From positions 25,707-65,614 of the forward strand of contig DDVW01000024.1 in assembly GCA_002345545.1 (NCBI GenBank): 39,908 bases of DNA. Direction: 5' to 3'. The notes beneath the pieces were generated by a model. It was given only the letters and a program-made list of their open reading frames with translations. It made no database searches and had not been told where the DNA came from. The position numbers and the translations under genes are program-made. Shown one piece after another: positions 17,942 through 26,337 of this stretch. Source of the stretch: Stenotrophomonas sp. UBA2302. GTDB taxonomy: Bacteria; Pseudomonadota; Gammaproteobacteria; Xanthomonadales; Xanthomonadaceae. Position 1 is the first letter of the stretch; each line of letters starts with the position of its first letter.

Positions 17942-18057
17942 GGTTGGCAGGCTATGGGGCCGCGCAAAACTAGCATGTGCGCAGGACCGGGCAAACGTCC
18001 GGAGTGGAATTTCGGGGTCAGCGTAGGTCGTTGGCGTCTCACCGGCTGCGTCGCGGT

Positions 18058-18084
18058 CTTGAAACCGCTGGTACTGCCCATATA
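18058..18084 (+). promoter_or_regulatory. Sigma-32 (RpoH) heat-shock promoter of grpE
   Basis: CTTGAAA (18058-18064), a 12-base spacer, then CCCATATA (18077-18084) match the RpoH consensus CTTGAAA-N11..16-CCCATNT. Transcription would start near 18090, about 35 bases before the grpE ATG. No CIRCE inverted repeat is found nearby. Confidence 0.75.
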
Positions 18085-18126
18085 CGGGGCGGAGTAGGCG
18101 GCAGAACTTCCGCCAGGGAACCGGAA

Positions 18127-18642
18127 ATGAACCAAGAGCACCCCGAACTCGACCCCACCCCCAGTGCCGATGCGGCCACCGATCCCCAGCAGGAGCAGAT
18201 CCAGGCCCTGCGCGCGGAGGTGGAGCAGGTCAAGGCCGAGGCGCTGCGCGAGCGCGCCGATCTGGACAACCAGCGCAAGCGCGTGGCCCGCGACATCGAG
18301 CAGGCGCGCAAATTCGCCAATGAGAAGCTGCTGGGCGAACTGCTGCCGGTATTCGACAGCCTCGATGCCGGGCTCAATGCCGCCGGCAGCGAGCCCAATC
18401 CGCTGCGCGAAGGGCTGGAGCTGACCCTGAAGCAGCTGCTGAAGGTGGCCGGCGACAACGGCCTGAGCCTGCTGGATCCGGTCGGGGAAGCCTTCAATCC
18501 GGAACACCACCAGGCCATCAGCCAGGTCGACGCCCCCGCCGGCGTGGCCCCGGGCGCGGTGGTCACCGTGTTCCAGAAGGGCTACCTGCTCAACGAGCGC
18601 CTGCTGCGGCCGGCGCTGGTGGTGGTGGCCCGGGTCGACTGA
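18127..18642 (+). CDS. grpE: Nucleotide exchange factor GrpE
   Basis: A 171-residue GrpE with an acidic disordered N-terminus, a long coiled coil ([20 protein letters not shown]), the conserved [19 protein letters not shown], and the C-terminal beta domain ([14 protein letters not shown], then [20 protein letters not shown]). It releases ADP from DnaK. The start at 18127 is set by GGAACCGGAA just upstream and by the promoter at 18058-18084. The open frame runs back to 17977, but that part contains the promoter. First gene of the grpE-dnaK-dnaJ chaperone cluster. Confidence 0.96.
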   Translation: MNQEHPELDPTPSADAATDPQQEQIQALRAEVEQVKAEALRERADLDNQRKRVARDIEQARKFANEKLLGELLPVFDSLDAGLNAAGSEPNPLREGLELTLKQLLKVAGDNGLSLLDPVGEAFNPEHHQAISQVDAPAGVAPGAVVTVFQKGYLLNERLLRPALVVVARVD

Positions 18643-18649
18643 TCCGCTG

Positions 18650-18680
18650 GCTGGCCGACTGCTGAACGGGTGCGGCCAGC
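18650..18680 (+). terminator. Stem-loop between grpE and dnaK, weak terminator or processing site
   Basis: An 8-bp perfect stem (18650-18657 GCTGGCCG with 18673-18680) and a 15-base loop begin 8 bases after the grpE stop. It is followed by AATAAAC, not by a T-run. It may attenuate readthrough into dnaK or mark an RNA cleavage site. Confidence 0.4.
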
Positions 18681-18703
18681 AATAAACACTGTTCCGGGGG
18701 TGG

Positions 18704-18732
18704 CTTGAATGTCATCAGGTCCTCCCCCACAT
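18704..18732 (+). promoter_or_regulatory. Second sigma-32-like promoter, for dnaK
   Basis: CTTGAAT (18704-18710), a 14-base spacer, then CCCCACAT (18725-18732) differ from the RpoH consensus by about one base in each box. It would start transcription near 18740, about 40 bases before the dnaK ATG, giving dnaK-dnaJ heat-shock output independent of grpE. Confidence 0.6.
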
Positions 18733-18780
18733 CCCATTCATCCCCGGCGGCTGCCGGCATACGAATCTCAGGAGTCCCCC

Positions 18781-20706
18781 ATGGGCAAGATCATTGGTAT
18801 CGACCTCGGCACCACCAACTCGTGCGTGGCGATCATGGACGGCGGCAAGGGCCGCGTCATCGAGAATGCGGAAGGTGACCGCACCACCCCCTCCATCGTC
18901 GCCTACACCAAGGACGGCGAAGTGCTGGTGGGTGCCTCGGCCAAGCGCCAGGCCGTCACCAATCCGAAGAACACCTTCTACGCCGTCAAGCGCCTGATCG
19001 GCCGCAAGTTCACCGACGGCGAAGTGCAGAAGGACATCGCCCACGTGCCGTACGGCATCCTCGCCCACGACAACGGCGATGCCTGGGTGGAGACCAGCGA
19101 CGGCAAGAAGATGGCGCCGCAGGAAATCTCCGCCCGCGTGCTGGAAAAGATGAAGAAGACCGCCGAGGACTTCCTCGGTGAGAAGGTCACCGAAGCGGTC
19201 ATCACCGTGCCGGCCTACTTCAACGACAGCCAGCGCCAGGCGACCAAGGACGCCGGCCGAATCGCCGGTCTGGACGTCAAGCGCATCATCAACGAGCCGA
19301 CCGCCGCGGCGCTGGCCTATGGCTTGGACAAGGGCGACGGCAAGGACCGCAAGATCGTGGTCTACGACCTGGGCGGCGGTACTTTCGACGTGTCGATCAT
19401 CGAGATCGCCAACGTCGACGGTGAGAAGCAGTTCGAGGTGCTGGCCACCAACGGCGACACCTTCCTGGGCGGCGAAGACTTCGACAACCGCGTCATCGAG
19501 TACCTGGTCGACGAGTTCAACAAGGACCAGGGCATCGACCTGCGCAAGGATCCGCTGGCGCTGCAGCGCCTGAAGGATGCGGCCGAGCGCGCCAAGATCG
19601 AGCTGTCGACCGCGCAGCAGACCGAAGTGAACCTGCCGTACGTCACCGCCGACGCTTCCGGTCCGAAGCACCTGAACATCAAGCTGACCCGCGCCAAGCT
19701 GGAAGCGCTGGTGGAAGAGCTGATCAAGAAGTCGATCGAGCCGTGCCGTGTCGCCCTGAACGACGCTGGTCTGCGTTCCAGCGATATCGACGAGGTGATC
19801 CTGGTCGGTGGCCAGACCCGCATGCCGAAGGTGCAGCAGGCGGTGAGCGAGTTCTTCGGCAAGGAGCCGCGCAAGGATGTCAACCCGGACGAAGCCGTGG
19901 CATTGGGTGCGGCGATCCAGGGCGGCGTGCTGGGCGGTGACGTCAAGGACGTGCTGCTGCTGGACGTGACCCCGCTGTCGCTGGGCATCGAGACCATGGG
20001 CGGCGTGTTCACCAAGATCATCGAGAAGAACACCACGATTCCGACCAAGGCCTCGCAGACCTTCTCGACCGCCGAGGACAACCAGTCGGCCGTGACCGTG
20101 CACGTGCTGCAGGGTGAGCGCGAGCAGGCCCGCTACAACAAGTCGCTGGCCAAGTTCGACCTGTCCGGCATCGAGCCGGCGCCGCGCGGCATGCCGCAGG
20201 TGGAGGTGTCCTTCGACATCGACGCCAACGGCATCCTGCACGTGTCGGCCAAGGACAAGAAGACCAACAAGGAACAGAAGGTCGAGATCAAGGCCGGTTC
20301 GGGTCTGTCCGAGGAGGAGATCGCACGCATGGTCGCCGACGCGGAAGCCAACCGCGAGGAAGACAAGAAGTTCCACGAGCTGGTGCAGACCCGCAACCAG
20401 GCTGACGGCCTGATCCACGCCACCCGCACCGCCATCACCGAGCATGGCAGCAAGGTCGGTGGCGATGTGATCGGCAAGGTCGAGGCGGCGCTGTCGGATC
20501 TGGAAACGGCGATGAAGGGCGACGACAAGGCGCAGATCGAAGCCAAGTCCAAGGCGCTGGAAGAAGCCGGCCAGGCGCTGTTTGCCGCCGCTTCGGCCGG
20601 TGAGCAGGGTGCTGCCGGTGGCGACGCCGGCGCTGCCGGGCAGGCGGCCGATGACGTGGTCGATGCCGAGTTCACCGAGGTCAAGGACGACGACAAGAAG
20701 TCCTGA
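18781..20706 (+). CDS. dnaK: Molecular chaperone DnaK (Hsp70)
   Basis: A 641-residue Hsp70 of standard length. ATPase domain: [20 protein letters not shown] at the N-terminus, [46 protein letters not shown] and [11 protein letters not shown]. The linker is [16 protein letters not shown]. The substrate domain follows with [12 protein letters not shown], and the tail ends in [12 protein letters not shown], the usual EEVKD-like motif. It folds and refolds proteins with DnaJ and GrpE and controls RpoH stability. The ATG at 18781 has AGGAG upstream; the open frame to 18709 is not coding. The gene is followed by 130 bp of palindromic repeat before dnaJ. Confidence 0.98.
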   Translation: MGKIIGIDLGTTNSCVAIMDGGKGRVIENAEGDRTTPSIVAYTKDGEVLVGASAKRQAVTNPKNTFYAVKRLIGRKFTDGEVQKDIAHVPYGILAHDNGDAWVETSDGKKMAPQEISARVLEKMKKTAEDFLGEKVTEAVITVPAYFNDSQRQATKDAGRIAGLDVKRIINEPTAAALAYGLDKGDGKDRKIVVYDLGGGTFDVSIIEIANVDGEKQFEVLATNGDTFLGGEDFDNRVIEYLVDEFNKDQGIDLRKDPLALQRLKDAAERAKIELSTAQQTEVNLPYVTADASGPKHLNIKLTRAKLEALVEELIKKSIEPCRVALNDAGLRSSDIDEVILVGGQTRMPKVQQAVSEFFGKEPRKDVNPDEAVALGAAIQGGVLGGDVKDVLLLDVTPLSLGIETMGGVFTKIIEKNTTIPTKASQTFSTAEDNQSAVTVHVLQGEREQARYNKSLAKFDLSGIEPAPRGMPQVEVSFDIDANGILHVSAKDKKTNKEQKVEIKAGSGLSEEEIARMVADAEANREEDKKFHELVQTRNQADGLIHATRTAITEHGSKVGGDVIGKVEAALSDLETAMKGDDKAQIEAKSKALEEAGQALFAAASAGEQGAAGGDAGAAGQAADDVVDAEFTEVKDDDKKS

Positions 20707-20715
20707 TGTCCGTTG

Positions 20716-20760
20716 CCCCTCTCCCGGCGGGAGAGGGGTTGGGGTGAGGGTTCGGGGCTG
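20716..20760 (+). repeat. Intergenic palindromic repeat, copy 1 (dnaK-dnaJ)
   Basis: Perfect 10-bp arms CCCCTCTCCC (20716-20725) and GGGAGAGGGG (20729-20738) with a 3-base loop, followed by TTGGGGTGAGGGTTCGG. The same arms and tail occur inverted at 33798-33840. No strong T-run follows, so it is better viewed as a REP-like element than a simple terminator. Confidence 0.75.
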
Positions 20761-20805
20761 CGATGTGGCTCCGGACCCTTGTCTTGTCGACCAACCCCCA
20801 CCCAG

Positions 20806-20829
20806 CCCTCCCCGGAGGGGGAGGGAGAG
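20806..20829 (+). promoter_or_regulatory. Stem-loop overlapping the dnaJ ribosome binding site
   Basis: CCCTCCCC (20806-20813) pairs with GGGGAGGG (20818-20825) over a 4-base loop. The 3' arm shares bases 20823-20825 with the purine-rich Shine-Dalgarno stretch (GGGAGAG, 20823-20829), which lies 7 bases before the dnaJ ATG. When folded, the stem could limit dnaJ translation. Confidence 0.5.
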
Positions 20830-20836
20830 ATAAAGC

Positions 20837-21961
20837 ATGAGCAAGCGCGATTACTACGAAGTCCTGGGCGTCTCCCGCAGCGCCACCGATGAAGATCTGA
20901 AGAAGGCCTATCGCCGCAGTGCGATGAAACACCATCCGGATCGCAATCCGGGTGATGCCGCCGCTGAAGCCGCGTTCAAGGAGTGCAAGGAGGCCTACGA
21001 GGTCCTGTCCGACGGCAACAAGCGGCGCATGTACGACGCCCATGGCCATGCCGCGTTCGAACACGGCATGGGCGGTGGTGGCGGCCATGGCGGGCCGGAC
21101 ATGAACGACATCTTCGGCGACATCTTCGGCAACATCTTCGGCGGTGGTGGTGCACGCCAGCCACGGCGCGGTGCCGATATCGGCTACGTGATGGAGCTGG
21201 ACCTGGAAGAAGCGGTGGCCGGTGTCGAACGGCGCATCGAGATCCCGACCCTAGTCGACTGCGGCGATTGCGATGGCAGTGGCTCGGAGGATCGCAAGGT
21301 CGAGACCTGCAACGTCTGCGGCGGTCGTGGCCAGGTGCGCGTGCAGCGCGGCATCTTCGCCATGCAGCAGGCCTGCCACAACTGCGATGGCCGTGGCCAG
21401 ATCATCGCCAAGCCGTGCAAGACCTGCCACGGCAATGGCCGGGTCGAGGAAGAGAAGGTGCTCTCGGTCAAGGTGCCGGCCGGTGTGGACAGTGGCGATC
21501 GCATCCGCCTGCAGGGTGAAGGCGAGGCCGGTCCGCCGGGAACCCCGCCAGGCGACCTGTACGTGGAGGTGCGGGTGCGTGACCACGCCATCTTCACCCG
21601 CGATGGCGACGACCTGCATTGCGAGGTGCCGGTGCGTATCTCGCAGGCCGCGCTGGGCGACACCGTCCGCGTGGGCACGCTCGGTGGTGTGGCCGAAATC
21701 CGCATCCCGGCTGAAACCCAGACCGGCAAACTGTTCCGCCTGCGTGGCAAGGGCGTCAAGTCGGTGCGCAGCCGTACCGAGGGCGACCTGTACTGCCGCA
21801 TCGTGGTGGAGACTCCGGTGAACCTCACCGCCGAGCAGCGCAAGCTGCTGGAGCAGTTCGAAGCGAGCTTCAGTGGGGAGGACGCGCGCAAGCACTCGCC
21901 CAAGTCGGCCACCTTCATCGATGGGGTCAAGGGCTTCTGGGACCGTATGACGTCGACCTGA
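20837..21961 (+). CDS. dnaJ: Co-chaperone DnaJ (Hsp40)
   Basis: A 374-residue type I J-protein. J domain at 1-70 with the DnaK-activating HPD at 33-35 (KHHPDRNPG). A glycine-phenylalanine-rich stretch follows ([19 protein letters not shown]). The zinc domain has all four CxxCxGxG repeats ([32 protein letters not shown]). The C-terminal substrate-binding domains come last. It delivers unfolded clients to DnaK. It probably depends on dnaK transcription, since no separate promoter was recognised, and its leader can fold into a hairpin over the ribosome binding site. A strong terminator follows. Confidence 0.97.
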   Translation: MSKRDYYEVLGVSRSATDEDLKKAYRRSAMKHHPDRNPGDAAAEAAFKECKEAYEVLSDGNKRRMYDAHGHAAFEHGMGGGGGHGGPDMNDIFGDIFGNIFGGGGARQPRRGADIGYVMELDLEEAVAGVERRIEIPTLVDCGDCDGSGSEDRKVETCNVCGGRGQVRVQRGIFAMQQACHNCDGRGQIIAKPCKTCHGNGRVEEEKVLSVKVPAGVDSGDRIRLQGEGEAGPPGTPPGDLYVEVRVRDHAIFTRDGDDLHCEVPVRISQAALGDTVRVGTLGGVAEIRIPAETQTGKLFRLRGKGVKSVRSRTEGDLYCRIVVETPVNLTAEQRKLLEQFEASFSGEDARKHSPKSATFIDGVKGFWDRMTST

Positions 21962-21980
21962 TCGATATCGATTCCACAGT

Positions 21981-22013
21981 GACAAAGCCGCAGCCTGCTG
22001 CGGCTTTGTCGTT
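21981..22013 (+). terminator. Intrinsic terminator after dnaJ
   Basis: Perfect 13-bp stem (21981-21993, GACAAAGCCGCAG, with 21998-22010), 4-base loop CCTG, then GTTTCT. It ends the chaperone operon before pdxY. Confidence 0.85.
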
Positions 22014-22082
22014 TCTGGCGGTCGATTGGTTGCGTGCGCAATCTATGCCGGTGCGGACGGAGGGCGGTCGTAGAATGCGCAG

Positions 22083-22991
22083 ATGAAAGAAGTCGACCAC
22101 AGCCATCTCGTGCACGGTCGCCGGCAACGCCCGGAGGGGCCCTCGCCGGTGGACGTGATTTCGGTGCAGTCACAGCTGGTGTACGGCCACGCCGGCAACA
22201 GCGCCGCGGTGCCGCCGCTGCGCGCCCTTGGCATACGTGTGGCGGAGATTCCGACCACGTTGCTGAGCAATGCGCCGTTCTATCCGACCCTGCGCGGGCG
22301 CGTGCTGCCCGCCGACTGGTTTGCCGAGCTGCTGCAGGGCAGCAGCGAGCGCGGTCTGCCGCAGCGGGCGAAGATGCTGGTTTCCGGCTATTTCGGTAGT
22401 GTCGAAAACGGTGTCGCCTTCGCCGACTGGCTGGAGGAGGTGCTGCCGCACGCGCCGCAGTTGCGCTACTGCCTGGATCCGGTGATCGGCGACACCCATA
22501 CCGGTCCCTATGTCGAGCCGGGGCTGGAGGCGGTTTTCGCCGAGCGCCTGCTGCCGCATGCCTGGCTGGTGACACCGAATGCATTTGAACTGGGCCGGCT
22601 CAGCGGCATGCCGGCACTGGAGCAGGCCGATGCGATCGCCGCTTCACGCAAGCTGCTGGAACGCGGGCCGGAATGGGTGATCGCCCACTCGGTTTCCGGC
22701 GATCCGGGCGACCTGGTGACGCTGGCCATCAGCCGCACTGAAGTCTGGCGCTGGACCTCGCCGCACCTGCCGGTGGATGTGGCCGGCACCGGCGATGTGC
22801 TGATGGCGCTGATCGTCGCCTTCCTGTTGAAAGGCCAAAGCTTCGCCGATGCGGTGGGACGGGCGATTGCCGGCGTACACGCGGCTCTGGAAGCGACGCT
22901 GGCCGAAGGCCTGGAAGAGTTCGAAGTGCTGGCCGCGGCGCCGGCAGCGACCGGTACGCCGTACCGCTTCCGTGCCGAGCGTCTGCAATGA
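22083..22991 (+). CDS. pdxY: Pyridoxal kinase PdxY
   Basis: A 302-residue ribokinase-fold enzyme that phosphorylates pyridoxal in the vitamin B6 salvage pathway. Typical parts are VISVQSQLVYGHAGNSAAV near the N-terminus, SGYFGSVENG, the nucleotide-binding region LDPVIGDTHTG, TPNAFEL, and the catalytic GTGD (Asp238 in VAGTGDVLMAL). About 20 extra residues precede the usual start (MKEVDHSHLVHGRRQRPEGP), so a later start is possible, but no better ATG lies inside. The stop overlaps the tyrA start by ATGA, so the two genes are translated together; there is no obvious metabolic link apart from both serving amino-acid metabolism. Confidence 0.9.
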   Translation: MKEVDHSHLVHGRRQRPEGPSPVDVISVQSQLVYGHAGNSAAVPPLRALGIRVAEIPTTLLSNAPFYPTLRGRVLPADWFAELLQGSSERGLPQRAKMLVSGYFGSVENGVAFADWLEEVLPHAPQLRYCLDPVIGDTHTGPYVEPGLEAVFAERLLPHAWLVTPNAFELGRLSGMPALEQADAIAASRKLLERGPEWVIAHSVSGDPGDLVTLAISRTEVWRWTSPHLPVDVAGTGDVLMALIVAFLLKGQSFADAVGRAIAGVHAALEATLAEGLEEFEVLAAAPAATGTPYRFRAERLQ

Positions 22992-24100
22992 ACGCCCCGG
23001 TCATCGGCATTGTCGGCAGTGGCGGCGCCTACGGGCGCTGGTTGCGCGGGTTTTTCCAGACGCGGATGGGGCTGCAGGTGATCGGCCATGATCCGGTCGA
23101 TCCGGATTCGCACACGCCCGAGCAGCTGCTGCAAGACGCTGACGTGCTGCTGTTCTCGGCGCCGATCCGGCTCACCCCCGGCCTGATTGGCGAATACGTC
23201 CGCCAGTCCGGTGGCCGCGAGCGGGGACGGCTGTGGCTGGATGTCACTTCGATCAAGGGTGCGCCTGTCGCGGCGATGCTGGAGTCGCAGGCATCCGTGG
23301 CCGGGTTGCACCCGATGACCGCACCGCCGAAGGCGCCGACCCTGAAGGGCCGGGTGATGGTGGTGTGCGAGGCGCGGTTGGAGTCGCGCTGGCAAACCTG
23401 GCTGGATGCGCTGTGCGCCGCGCTGCAGGCCGAATGCGTGCGCGCCACGCCCGAGCACCATGACCGGGTGATGGCACTGGTACAGGCGATGGTGCATGCC
23501 ACCCATCTTGCCCAGGCCAGCGTGCTGCGCAGCTACGCGCCGCTGCTGGGCGATCTGCAGGCACTGATGCCGTACCGCTCGGCCGCCTTCGAGCTGGATG
23601 CGGCGGTGATCGCGCGCATCCTGTCGCTCAATCCGCTGATCTACGAGGACATCCAGTTCGACAACCCGCATACCGCCGAAATGCTCGGGCGGTTGCTGGA
23701 GCAGCTGCAGCGCCTGCGCGATCTGGTGGGCGAGGGTGGCGAACAGGCGCGTGCCGCGTTCCGCCAGCAGTTCCTGCATGACAACCGCCAGGCCATCGAT
23801 GCGGCGACCCTGCGCGACGGCAACTACAGTTTCGAGCGGATCGGCTACCTGCTGGCCGACTTGACCGAGCAGCGCTCGATGAGCGTGCACCTGCCGCAGG
23901 ACCGCGCCGGTTCGTTGCGCGAACTGCTGCATGTGTTCGAGCGCCACGGTGTCAGTCTGGCCTCGATCCACTCCTCGCGGACGCCGGCGGGCGAGCTGCA
24001 TTTCCGCATCGGCTTCGAGCAGAGCTACCGGCCGGAAGTGCTGGCCGCGGCGGCGCGTGAAATCGACAGCAGCGGCATCGGCCGGGTACTGACGGGATAG
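22988..24100 (+). CDS. tyrA: Prephenate dehydrogenase with C-terminal ACT domain
   Basis: A 370-residue TyrA-type enzyme that converts prephenate to 4-hydroxyphenylpyruvate in tyrosine synthesis. The N-terminal Rossmann domain shows GIVGSGGAYGRWL, then LFSAPIRLTPGLI, LWLDVTSIKG, and the conserved GLHPMTAPP with the substrate histidine. The helical dimerisation domain follows (MVHATHLAQASVLRSYAP). The last 75 residues form an ACT regulatory domain (MSVHLPQDRAGSLRELLHVF, then VSLASIHSSRT), so feedback by tyrosine is likely. No chorismate mutase domain is fused, unlike E. coli TyrA. The start overlaps the pdxY stop by 4 bases. Confidence 0.9.
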   Translation: MNAPVIGIVGSGGAYGRWLRGFFQTRMGLQVIGHDPVDPDSHTPEQLLQDADVLLFSAPIRLTPGLIGEYVRQSGGRERGRLWLDVTSIKGAPVAAMLESQASVAGLHPMTAPPKAPTLKGRVMVVCEARLESRWQTWLDALCAALQAECVRATPEHHDRVMALVQAMVHATHLAQASVLRSYAPLLGDLQALMPYRSAAFELDAAVIARILSLNPLIYEDIQFDNPHTAEMLGRLLEQLQRLRDLVGEGGEQARAAFRQQFLHDNRQAIDAATLRDGNYSFERIGYLLADLTEQRSMSVHLPQDRAGSLRELLHVFERHGVSLASIHSSRTPAGELHFRIGFEQSYRPEVLAAAAREIDSSGIGRVLTG

Positions 24101-24118
24101 TGAGCGCGGTGGCCGGGT

Positions 24119-24164
24119 TAATCCACAGGGGGTGTGGATGGAATGTCGACAAACATGTGGATAA
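24119..24164. promoter_or_regulatory. Cluster of three DnaA-box-like sites
   Basis: TGTGGATAA at 24156-24164 is a perfect DnaA box (TTATCCACA on the minus strand). TAATCCACA (24119-24127, plus) has one mismatch and TGTGGATGG (24133-24141, minus) has two. All three lie within 46 bp in the gap after tyrA. No replication genes are nearby, so this would be a regulatory or DnaA-titrating site, if it is real. Confidence 0.5.
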
Positions 24165-24202
24165 GCGGCGGCGCGCCTTGCGGCATATGGCTGTCAAGAT
24201 GC

Positions 24203-24240
24203 TTGCCGAATAATTGACCAGCATCGGGCCGGTTCGGCAA
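24203..24240. repeat. Inverted repeat TTGCCGAA...TTCGGCAA
   Basis: Perfect 8-bp arms at 24203-24210 and 24233-24240 enclose 22 bases, in the gap between converging tyrA and the small ORF. It may be a weak terminator or an operator; there is no T-run. Confidence 0.4.
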
Positions 24241-24269
24241 AGCGGCGCCGCTGGCCGGTGCGGCCGGTG

Positions 24270-24464
24270 TCAGGCGCGGCGCGCGGAACCCAGCGCCAGC
24301 CGGACTTCGCCATCGGGCGTACACAGCTGTTGTCCTTGGCGGACCAGCGGGCGGCCATCCTCCAGCGTGTAACGTGGCGGCTTGGAACTGTCCGGATCCC
24401 TGAATTCGATCACCACCCGGCTGCGGCCATCGTCGCCGGTCGCGGGGAACTGTCGGAACGTCAT
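24270..24464 (-). CDS. Small conserved hypothetical protein
   Basis: A 64-residue protein with no signal peptide or membrane segment. The sequence reads TFRQFPATGDDGRSRVVIEF, then RYTLEDGRPLVRQGQQLCTPDGEVRLAL, alternating strand-like and turn-like segments, so it is probably a small beta-rich protein. GGAG lies 7 bases before the ATG on the minus strand, which supports translation. I believe similar short proteins exist across Xanthomonadaceae, but no function is known to me. It lies about 100 bp downstream of the ABC exporter on the same strand and converges on tyrA. Confidence 0.6.
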   Translation of the reverse strand: MTFRQFPATGDDGRSRVVIEFRDPDSSKPPRYTLEDGRPLVRQGQQLCTPDGEVRLALGSARRA

Positions 24465-24567
24465 CGCCGATCTCCGGTTGGAACCTGTCGCAGGCCGGGT
24501 CTTCGGCCTGCTGCCAGTGGATGCAGCCTGCCACCGCGGGCGTTACCCGCCCGTTATGTGGCCGCGG

Positions 24568-26337
24568 TCATTCGATGAACTGCAGGCGGGCCAGCTCGGC
24601 ATACAGCCCGTCCTGCGCAAGCAGCTCGGCATGGGTGCCCTGGGCGACGATACGGCCCTGGTCCATCACCACGATCCGGTCGGCCTTCAGCACGGTGGCC
24701 AGACGGTGCGCGATCACCAGAGTGGTACGGCCCTGCATCAGCCGTTCCAGTGCCTGCTGCACCGCACGCTCGCTCTGTGCGTCCAGCGCGCTGGTGGCCT
24801 CGTCCAGCAGCAGCACCGGCGCATCCTTGAGCAGCGCACGGGCGATGGCGATGCGCTGCTGCTGGCCACCGGACAGGCGCGCGCCGCGTTCGCCCAGGTC
24901 GCTGTCGTAGCCGTCGGGCAACTGTTGCAGGAAGTCGTCGGCCTCGGCCGCGCGTGCCGCCGCGCGTACTTCCTCGTCACTGGCCTCGAGGCGGCCATAG
25001 CGGATGTTGTCGGCGGCACTGCTGGCGAACAGCGCCGGCTGCTGCGGGACCAGCGCGATGCTCTGCCGCAGTTGTGCCGGATCGAACTGGCGCAGGTCTA
25101 TGCCATCCAGTTGCAGGCTGCCGGCATCGGGGTCGTGGAAACGCAGCAGCAGCGACAGCACCGTGCTCTTGCCGGCACCGGACGGACCGACCAGGGCGAC
25201 GGTTTCGCCGGGGGCCACGCTCAGGCTGAAGTCGTCCAGTGCCGGCTGGTCGGGACGTTGCGGGTAATGGAAGGACACGTGCTCGAAACGGATACCGCCA
25301 CGCAGCGGCATCGGCAGCGGCCGGGGCTGTGCGGGAGCGGTGATGCGCGGCGATTCATCCAGCAGCTCGGCGATGCGGCCCATGCCGCCGGAAGCGCGCT
25401 GCAATTCGTTCCAGACTTCCGCCAGGGCGCCGACCGAGCCGCCGCCGATCAGCGCATACAGCACGAACTGGCCCAGTGTGCCGGCACTCATGCTGCCGTT
25501 GACCACATCGTGTGCGCCGGACCACAGCACCGCGACGATCGCACCGAACACCAGCACGATGGCGATGGCGGTGACGAAGGACTGGGTACGGATGCGGTGT
25601 CGTGCGGTGGCGACGGACACCTTCAACGCCGCTTCGAAGCGGCCACGCTCGTAGGGTTCACGCGCATGCGCCTGCACCGTGTGCACCGCGCCCAGGGTTT
25701 CGGCCGCCAGCGCATTGGCATCGGCAACGCGGTCCTGGCTGGCGCGGGAGATTTTCTGCAGCCGGCGCGCGCCCAGCACGATGGGCAGTACTGCCAGCGG
25801 GATGCCGATCAGCGAATACACGGCTAGGCGCGGGCTGGTCACAAACAGCATGACCATGCTGCCCACAACAGTGACGATGCTGCGCAACGCCACCGACATG
25901 GTGGAGCCGATCACGCTGCGCAGCAGTTCGCTGTCGGCCGTCAGCCGCGACACCAGCTCGCCGCTGCGGTTGCGGTCATGGAAGCCGGCATCCAGGCCGA
26001 TCAGGTGCGCGTACAGCTGTCCGCGCAGGTCGGCGACCACCTTTTCGCCCAGCAGGGACACGAAGAAGAAGCGGGCAGCCGTCGCCAGGGCCAGTACCAC
26101 CGCCACCACGAACAGCAGTGAGAACGCGCGATTGATTTCGCCGCCACCGGAAAAGCCGTGGTCGATCATCTGCTTGACCGCCATCGGCAGGCTCAGGGTG
26201 GCCGTGGACGACACCGCCAGAGCGATCAGCCAGGCGCTGAACAGGCCACCATGGCGGCGGACGAACGGCCACAGCGTTTTCAGGCTGCCCAGTTTCTGCA
26301 GGCGGCGCGGTGCGGCGGGGGGGGAGGTGTCATTCAT
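24568..26337 (-). CDS. ABC exporter half-transporter (MsbA/lipid or multidrug type)
   Basis: A 589-residue fusion of a six-helix membrane domain (first helix WLIALAVSSTATLSLPMAV; ends near residue 320) and an ATPase domain. All ATPase motifs are intact: Walker A GPSGAGKST near 384, signature LSGGQQQR near 486, Walker B VLLLDEATSALD near 509, and the switch His in VIAHRLATV. The EKVVADLR and NRSGELVSRL motifs in the membrane domain are common in MsbA-like and TAP-like exporters. Substrate unknown. The first 8 bases overlap the end of the yigZ gene, so it is the distal gene of a short operon. It is not a recent duplicate of the exporter at 524-2356, as the sequences differ widely outside the motifs. 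Confidence 0.9.
   Translation of the reverse strand: MNDTSPPAAPRRLQKLGSLKTLWPFVRRHGGLFSAWLIALAVSSTATLSLPMAVKQMIDHGFSGGGEINRAFSLLFVVAVVLALATAARFFFVSLLGEKVVADLRGQLYAHLIGLDAGFHDRNRSGELVSRLTADSELLRSVIGSTMSVALRSIVTVVGSMVMLFVTSPRLAVYSLIGIPLAVLPIVLGARRLQKISRASQDRVADANALAAETLGAVHTVQAHAREPYERGRFEAALKVSVATARHRIRTQSFVTAIAIVLVFGAIVAVLWSGAHDVVNGSMSAGTLGQFVLYALIGGGSVGALAEVWNELQRASGGMGRIAELLDESPRITAPAQPRPLPMPLRGGIRFEHVSFHYPQRPDQPALDDFSLSVAPGETVALVGPSGAGKSTVLSLLLRFHDPDAGSLQLDGIDLRQFDPAQLRQSIALVPQQPALFASSAADNIRYGRLEASDEEVRAAARAAEADDFLQQLPDGYDSDLGERGARLSGGQQQRIAIARALLKDAPVLLLDEATSALDAQSERAVQQALERLMQGRTTLVIAHRLATVLKADRIVVMDQGRIVAQGTHAELLAQDGLYAELARLQFIE

Noticed and set aside
17977..18126. Longer GrpE start, or a remnant of hrcA in this stretch
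   Set aside because: The translation before 18127 has no GrpE or HrcA similarity and the stretch contains the heat-shock promoter.
20707..20836. Reading the dnaK-dnaJ palindrome as a CRISPR or a simple terminator
   Set aside because: There is only one unit with no regular spacers and no T-run, and the same element recurs elsewhere, so a dispersed repeat fits better.
18715..20844. Long minus-strand open frame (709 codons) opposite dnaK
   Set aside because: It is antisense to dnaK. Long open antisense frames opposite dnaK are a known high-GC artefact once claimed as genes.
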